Part shown: positions 6,715-10,001 of the stretch, piece after piece | Numbering within the stretch: the stretch's first letter is position 1 | Layout: every line of letters begins with the position of its first letter | Source: Oscillospiraceae bacterium | GTDB lineage: Bacteria; Bacillota; Clostridia; Oscillospirales; Oscillospiraceae | Assembly: GCA_031264545.1 (NCBI GenBank) | Contig: JAISDV010000079.1 | Span: 1 to 10,001 of the forward strand | Length of the DNA: 10,001 nt | Direction: 5' to 3' | The notes under the pieces: model-generated | What the model saw: the letters and a program-made list of their open reading frames with translations, nothing else | What the model was told of the DNA's origin: nothing | Databases searched by the model: none | Program-made: the position numbers and the translations under genes

Positions 6715-6830
6715 CACGGAGAGGATAGGGATACGCGCATGCGCAGACAGCAGGAAGCGCGCATCAGGCACAGGGCCGATACGTGACACATCATCATCAT
6801 GCAAGTGTTCTTTTTGGTAAGCGCGTTCAT
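6714..6830 (-). CDS. Met/Cys-rich leader peptide of a transcription attenuator
   Basis: A 38-codon ORF between the operon promoter and the NifD-like gene. It starts at ATG 6830, with GAGG seven bases upstream, and ends at TGA 6716-6714. It carries seven Met and five Cys, including CMMMMC (10-15), SALCLM (18-23) and SCCLRM (26-31); half of residues 10-31 are Met or Cys. There is no other recognisable domain. The composition and position directly before a mutually exclusive antiterminator/terminator pair match leader peptides such as TrpL and HisL. The ORF is a sensor, not a functional protein: charged Met- and Cys-tRNA let ribosomes finish it and transcription stop, while shortage stalls them and lets the operon be expressed. 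Leaders of this kind for methionine are unusual; SAM or T-box riboswitches are commoner in Firmicutes. Confidence 0.85.
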   Translation of the reverse strand: MNALTKKNTCMMMMCHVSALCLMRASCCLRMRVSLSSP

Positions 6831-6851
6831 ACCGCATCCTCAATTAAATAG

Positions 6852-6867
6852 TAAACATACATATTTA
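6852..6867. promoter_or_regulatory. AT-rich imperfect palindrome just after the transcription start
   Basis: TAAACATACATATTTA pairs at six of eight positions about its centre. It is directly followed by the perfect 8-bp palindrome AGTATACT (6867-6874). Both fall at about +1 to +22 of the predicted transcript, a usual place for a repressor. The same TAAA...TTTA architecture recurs at 1345-1358 before the ABC binding-protein gene. It could be an operator for a sulfur-responsive regulator; the evidence is pattern only. Confidence 0.35.
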
Positions 6868-6879
6868 GTATACTTTTAT

Positions 6880-6908
6880 ATAATACCACAGCGCAGCCCG
6901 GTTGTCAA
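6880..6908 (-). promoter_or_regulatory. sigma-A type promoter of the nitrogenase-like operon
   Basis: On the minus strand TTGACA (6908-6903), exactly 17 bp, then TATTAT (6885-6880), with TGG directly before the -10 giving an extended -10. The predicted start is near G6873, about 42 bases before the leader peptide and about 260 before the NifD-like start. Such a near-consensus promoter should be strong by itself, which fits control by attenuation or repression after initiation. Confidence 0.85.
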
Positions 6909-6917
6909 CCCCAGGCT
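6895..6917. promoter_or_regulatory. dyad symmetry covering the -35 box
   Basis: GGTTGTCAACC (6900-6910) is a perfect palindrome about one central base and contains the whole -35 hexamer. It is extended imperfectly by AGCC/GGCT at 6895-6898 and 6914-6917. No T tract follows, so it is unlikely to be a terminator of the upstream aminotransferase operon. A repressor bound here would block the polymerase. Confidence 0.35.
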
Positions 6918-6941
6918 CAGCTAAAATTTTCTTGTGAGGAT

Positions 6942-8102
6942 TTACCGCGCGAAGGCCCTTCGGATGCCTTGCAGGCGGTCCAGCGCCTCGGTCAGGGTCG
7001 CTTCGGTTTTTGCGAAGTGCAGCCGGATCAGGTGGTTGACGGGCTCCCGGAAAAAGCTCGACCCCGGCACGGCGCCCACGCCGACCTTCTCGGCCAGCTT
7101 CTCACAAAAATCCAGATCATTTTCATACCCGAATTCCGAAATATCCAGCATAACATAATAGGCGGCCTGAGGTTCGGTGAAGGGCAGACCGATCTGGCGG
7201 AGGCCGTTCAGGAACAGATCGCGTTTAGCGGTATAGGTCTCCAGCAGCCCGTCATAGTAGCTCCGGGGGAACCGCAGTCCGGCCGCGGCCGCCTCCTGCA
7301 AAGGCGCCGCGGCGCCCACCGTCAGAAAGTCGTGCACCTTGCGCGCGGGTTCGATAATTTCCGGCGGCGCGATGATATAACCCAGCCGCCAGCCCGTGAT
7401 CGAATAGGTTTTTGAAAGTGAGGAACAGGAGAGTGTCCGCTCGCGCATCCCCGGCAGAGCCGCGATATACGTGTGGACGTAAGGCGCGTAGACAATGTGC
7501 TCATAGACCTCGTCGGTAATGACATACGCGTCGTATTGAATGGCGAGCCTGGCGATCAGCGCCAATTCCGCCCGGGAGAAAACCTTGCCGGTGGGATTGG
7601 AGGGATTGCAAAGGATCAGCGCCTTTGCGCCCTGCCGGAAGGCGGCTTCCAGCTCGGCGGGGTCAAAATCAAAGGCCGGGGGCCGAAGCGGGACATAGAC
7701 CGGCTCCGCGCCGCTCAGGATCGCGTCGGCGCCGTAGTTCTCATAAAACGGCGAGAACACCGCCACCCTGTCGCCGGGATTGCAAACCGTCAGCATGGCG
7801 CATATCATCGCCTCGGTGCTGCCGCAGGTGACGACGATTTCCCGGTCCGGGTCAACGGAAAACCCCATGTAACGCGACTGCTTTTCCGCCAGCGCCTCCC
7901 GGAAATTCTGGGCGCCCCAGGTAATGCTGTATTGGTGGGGCAGTGAAGACGCCTCCGCCAAACGGTCGAGCAGCGCCCGCGGCGGGTCGAAATCCGGAAA
8001 CCCCTGAGAAAGATTGACCGCACCGTATTTCTGGGATATGCGTGTCATGCGCCGTATCACGCTGTCGGTAAAACCGGCGGTGCGCGTTGATAACGCCTTC
8101 AT
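6942..8102 (-). CDS. class I/II PLP-dependent aminotransferase
   Basis: A 386-aa fold-type I aminotransferase of the class I/II group, usual length. Visible marks: the N-terminal NLSQGFPDFDPP (30-41), SPFYENY (117-123, ring stacking), NPSNPTGKV (166-174), Asp197 in ITDEVYE (pyridine nitrogen), the PLP lysine Lys231 in SSLSKTYSITGWRLGY, and Arg360 in HLIRLHF, which binds the substrate carboxylate. Similar enzymes act on aspartate, aromatic amino acids, kynurenine or methionine, and the sequence alone does not separate these. Its ATG overlaps the stop of the CoA-ligase-like gene (ATGA at 8102-8099), so the two are translationally coupled and probably act in one pathway: it would make the 2-oxoacid that the neighbouring ferredoxin oxidoreductase decarboxylates. 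No terminator follows before the next promoter. Confidence 0.9.
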   Translation of the reverse strand: MKALSTRTAGFTDSVIRRMTRISQKYGAVNLSQGFPDFDPPRALLDRLAEASSLPHQYSITWGAQNFREALAEKQSRYMGFSVDPDREIVVTCGSTEAMICAMLTVCNPGDRVAVFSPFYENYGADAILSGAEPVYVPLRPPAFDFDPAELEAAFRQGAKALILCNPSNPTGKVFSRAELALIARLAIQYDAYVITDEVYEHIVYAPYVHTYIAALPGMRERTLSCSSLSKTYSITGWRLGYIIAPPEIIEPARKVHDFLTVGAAAPLQEAAAAGLRFPRSYYDGLLETYTAKRDLFLNGLRQIGLPFTEPQAAYYVMLDISEFGYENDLDFCEKLAEKVGVGAVPGSSFFREPVNHLIRLHFAKTEATLTEALDRLQGIRRAFAR

Positions 8103-9439
8103 ATGCCTTCTCCCAGGAACTTGGCGACGGTTTCGGCGCGCTGGTCGATCACGCGCTTGGCTTTATGCGTGCTGCGTTCAAGGGTGCCGTTGGGGTGGAC
8201 GTTTACGATAGCGGGTTTGACGCCGATACGGGCTTTCAGCGCGTTTATAACAAGCGCGCGGATTTTATCCTCGGACCTGCCCGAGACGTTCTCTACGTTC
8301 ACCTCATATTTGCAGGTGTAATTTTCCTCATAAATACGGATGATATATTCGTTGGAGATCTCCGGGAGCGCGCGGATGACATACTCGATGTCGGACGGAT
8401 ACACATTGACCGCGGATACGATGAACATATCGTCCTTGCGGCCGTCCACATAAATGCGGCCGTGCGTGCGTCCGCATTTGCAGGGTGCAAGGTCAATACG
8501 GCCGATGTCGCCGGTGCGGAAACGGATGATCGGGCGCGCCTTTTTGCGCAGGGTGGTGAACACAAGCTCGCCGCGTTCTCCGGGAGGCAGAAGCGCGCCG
8601 GTGTTCAGATCGACGGTTTCCACGTAGATATGATCCTCGGCGATATGCAGTCCGTTATGGTACTCGCACTGCGCCGCGCAAGCCCCGAAAATGTCGGACA
8701 GCCCATAGAAATCATAAAGCTCGGCGCCCCAGATGTCGGTGATCGCTTTGCGCGTCGCGCCGATGGAGCCACCCATTTCGCCCGCCACGAAAATTTTATT
8801 GATGGACAGGTCCTTCTTCGGGTCGATGCCGCTTTGGAGCGCTTTTTCACCCAGCGCGATGATGTAGGACGGACTGGTCCAGATCGCGGTGGGCTGATAT
8901 GTTTTGAGCACGAACAGCAGCCGCTCGGACGGAACCGCTCCGACCCAGATACAAAGGGCGCCGGTTCTTTGCGCGCCGATCACATCGGGGCCGCCCACAT
9001 ACAGGGCGAAATTCAGCGCGTGGACATAACGGTCCTTGGGACGGACGCCCGCCTGCCAAAACCAACGCGCCTCGGTATCCTGGAACTCGTCAAAATCCTG
9101 CGCCGTAAACGGGGAAAGGGTCGGAATGCCCGTGCTTCCGCTGGAGGTGCTGACGAAAATGACGTCCTCCTCCGGCACAGCGGCCAGCTCGCCTAAAAAT
9201 GAGCCTACGCCCTGGGTGTCCCGCTGTGTTTTCTTATCAATAAACGGAAACCTTGCCAGATCCGAAAGGGCTTTAACGTCGCCGGGACGCACCCCTGCCT
9301 CATCCCAGGCACGCCTGTAATAGGGGCTGTTCTCATAAGCGTGGAACAGCTCCTCCTGTAAGCTTTTCAATTGCAGCGCTTCCAGCTGTTTGCGGGGAAG
9401 CGTTTCCAATGCTTCATTCCAAAATTGATTGTTTGGCAT
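8099..9439 (-). CDS. paaK: phenylacetate-CoA ligase family AMP-forming enzyme
   Basis: A 446-aa adenylate-forming enzyme of the PaaK family, usual length (about 430-450). Such enzymes activate an aryl or alkyl carboxylic acid with ATP and form its CoA thioester. Visible marks: the N-terminal SPYYRRAWDEAGV (38-50), the ATP loop STSSGSTGIPT (97-107), YDFYGLSD (242-249), RFRTGD (306-311), CKCGRTHGRI (320-329), GRKDDMF (333-339), and the C-terminal domain ending STHKAKRVID with the expected catalytic Lys. Start is ATG 9437-9439 with AGGAGG eight bases upstream, 45 bp after the PorB stop. Being next to a 2-oxoacid:ferredoxin oxidoreductase and an aminotransferase, it suggests conversion between amino acid, oxoacid, acyl-CoA and acid. 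In anaerobes this set is common for aromatic amino acids, but the substrate cannot be read from sequence. Confidence 0.88.
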   Translation of the reverse strand: MPNNQFWNEALETLPRKQLEALQLKSLQEELFHAYENSPYYRRAWDEAGVRPGDVKALSDLARFPFIDKKTQRDTQGVGSFLGELAAVPEEDVIFVSTSSGSTGIPTLSPFTAQDFDEFQDTEARWFWQAGVRPKDRYVHALNFALYVGGPDVIGAQRTGALCIWVGAVPSERLLFVLKTYQPTAIWTSPSYIIALGEKALQSGIDPKKDLSINKIFVAGEMGGSIGATRKAITDIWGAELYDFYGLSDIFGACAAQCEYHNGLHIAEDHIYVETVDLNTGALLPPGERGELVFTTLRKKARPIIRFRTGDIGRIDLAPCKCGRTHGRIYVDGRKDDMFIVSAVNVYPSDIEYVIRALPEISNEYIIRIYEENYTCKYEVNVENVSGRSEDKIRALVINALKARIGVKPAIVNVHPNGTLERSTHKAKRVIDQRAETVAKFLGEGI

Positions 9440-9484
9440 GGTCCTGACCCTCCTGATCGTGTTTTTCGATGTAAGAATTTGAGT

Positions 9485-10001
9485 TCACAGCGCGAAACGC
9501 CCCTGGCGCGCGATATGAAGCGCCAGATCCTGCGGGCGGGAAGGCGCACGGTTGGTTTTCCATTCGCCGTTTTCGTATTCCCGCAGCGTCCAGGCGCCGA
9601 CGTCCACCGCCTCTTTGGCGATGTCCACGGTCTCGTCGGGCTGGAAGCCCCACCCGACCGGACAGGGGGTGAGTACATGAATGTATTTTGTGCCGGTAAG
9701 GCCCGCGGCCTTTTCAAGCTTGCGGATATAGTCGTCCAGATAGCCGATGCTGGCGCTCGCGGCATAATCCGCTCCGTTGGCGGCAACGATGGCCGGCATA
9801 TCCTTTTTGGGACGGCGGCTGCCTTTATACGGTGTGGTCGTGGTTTTTGCGCCGTATGGCGTCAGGCCGCTTTTTTGGATGCCGGTGTTCATGTAGGCCT
9901 CGTTATCATAACAGATGTAAAGAATATTGTCGCCCCGGTCGATGGCGCCCGAAAGCGCCTGCAGCCCGATGTCCGCCGTGCCGCCGTCTCCGGCGAAGCC
10001 G
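9485..10001 (-). CDS. porB: 2-oxoacid (pyruvate-type):ferredoxin oxidoreductase beta subunit, C-terminal part
   Basis: The last 171 codons of a gene entering from the right edge, ending at TGA 9487-9485. The fragment opens with the thiamine diphosphate/Mg motif: GDGGT at visible residues 4-8 and the matching Asn33 in YDNEAYMNTG. Then follow IQKSGLTPYGAKTTTTP and HVLTPCPVGWGF, all typical of PorB of multi-subunit pyruvate synthases. These enzymes oxidatively decarboxylate a 2-oxoacid to acyl-CoA and reduce ferredoxin, or run in reverse. The alpha and gamma/delta subunits should lie upstream, beyond the window. Pyruvate is the closest match by motif, but the ligase and aminotransferase next door leave open a paralogue for another oxoacid. 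Confidence 0.88.
   Translation of the reverse strand, partial: GFAGDGGTADIGLQALSGAIDRGDNILYICYDNEAYMNTGIQKSGLTPYGAKTTTTPYKGSRRPKKDMPAIVAANGADYAASASIGYLDDYIRKLEKAAGLTGTKYIHVLTPCPVGWGFQPDETVDIAKEAVDVGAWTLREYENGEWKTNRAPSRPQDLALHIARQGRFAL

Noticed and set aside
6253..6843. Minus-strand open frame running from the leader region into the NifD-like gene (begins MRMRYERAY)
   Set aside because: It is out of frame with both the leader peptide and the NifD-like gene, reads through the terminator hairpin, has no recognisable domain and becomes a shadow of marD.
6612..6873. T-box or SAM riboswitch in the long leader
   Set aside because: No T-box AGGGUGGNACC-like sequence or SAM riboswitch core was seen; most of the leader is taken up by the peptide ORF and the two hairpins.
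3967..9196. Long plus-strand open frames (for example 3967-5181 and 8087-9196)
   Set aside because: They lie exactly opposite well-identified minus-strand genes, have shadow-like composition and no ribosome sites; GC-rich DNA commonly gives such frames.

Overview
All genes in this window lie on the minus strand of a GC-rich genome, so transcription runs from high to low coordinates. The strong AGGAGG-type ribosome binding sites, a consensus housekeeping promoter (TTGACA, 17 bp, TATTAT), a ferredoxin-linked 2-oxoacid oxidoreductase and nitrogenase-like metalloenzymes suggest a strict anaerobe, most likely a high-GC clostridial Firmicute. This is inferred from content only.

Right part (10001 to 6942): the end of a 2-oxoacid:ferredoxin oxidoreductase beta subunit (PorB type), a phenylacetate-CoA-ligase-like AMP-forming enzyme and a PLP aminotransferase (ATGA overlap). 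Together they look like a transaminate / oxidatively decarboxylate / CoA-activate module for an amino acid.

Middle (6941 to 6612): a compact regulatory region. A strong promoter is followed by a 38-codon leader peptide with 7 Met and 5 Cys, including CMMMMC. Then come a 15-position antiterminator hairpin that begins at the leader stop codon and, overlapping it, a 12-bp GC-rich terminator with a U tract. This is the layout of a ribosome-mediated transcription attenuator sensing Met/Cys supply. It was found by reading the sequence and is the most notable feature here.

Left part (6611 to 1): the operon controlled by that attenuator. It encodes a nitrogenase-like catalytic pair (NifD-like 502 aa, NifK-like 446 aa), a NifB-like radical SAM cofactor maturase, an O-acetylhomoserine sulfhydrylase (MetY), an SsuA/NMT1-type ABC substrate-binding lipoprotein and the start of a membrane protein, probably the ABC permease. 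The set fits the nitrogenase-like methylthio-alkane reductase (Mar) system known from Rhodospirillum rubrum: organosulfur uptake, reductive release of methanethiol from methyl thioethers, and capture of methanethiol on O-acetylhomoserine to give methionine. The Met/Cys leader independently supports a sulfur-salvage role over nitrogen fixation. No NifH-like reductase is visible; it must be encoded outside the window. A second Cys/Met-rich ORF start precedes metY and may add another layer of control.
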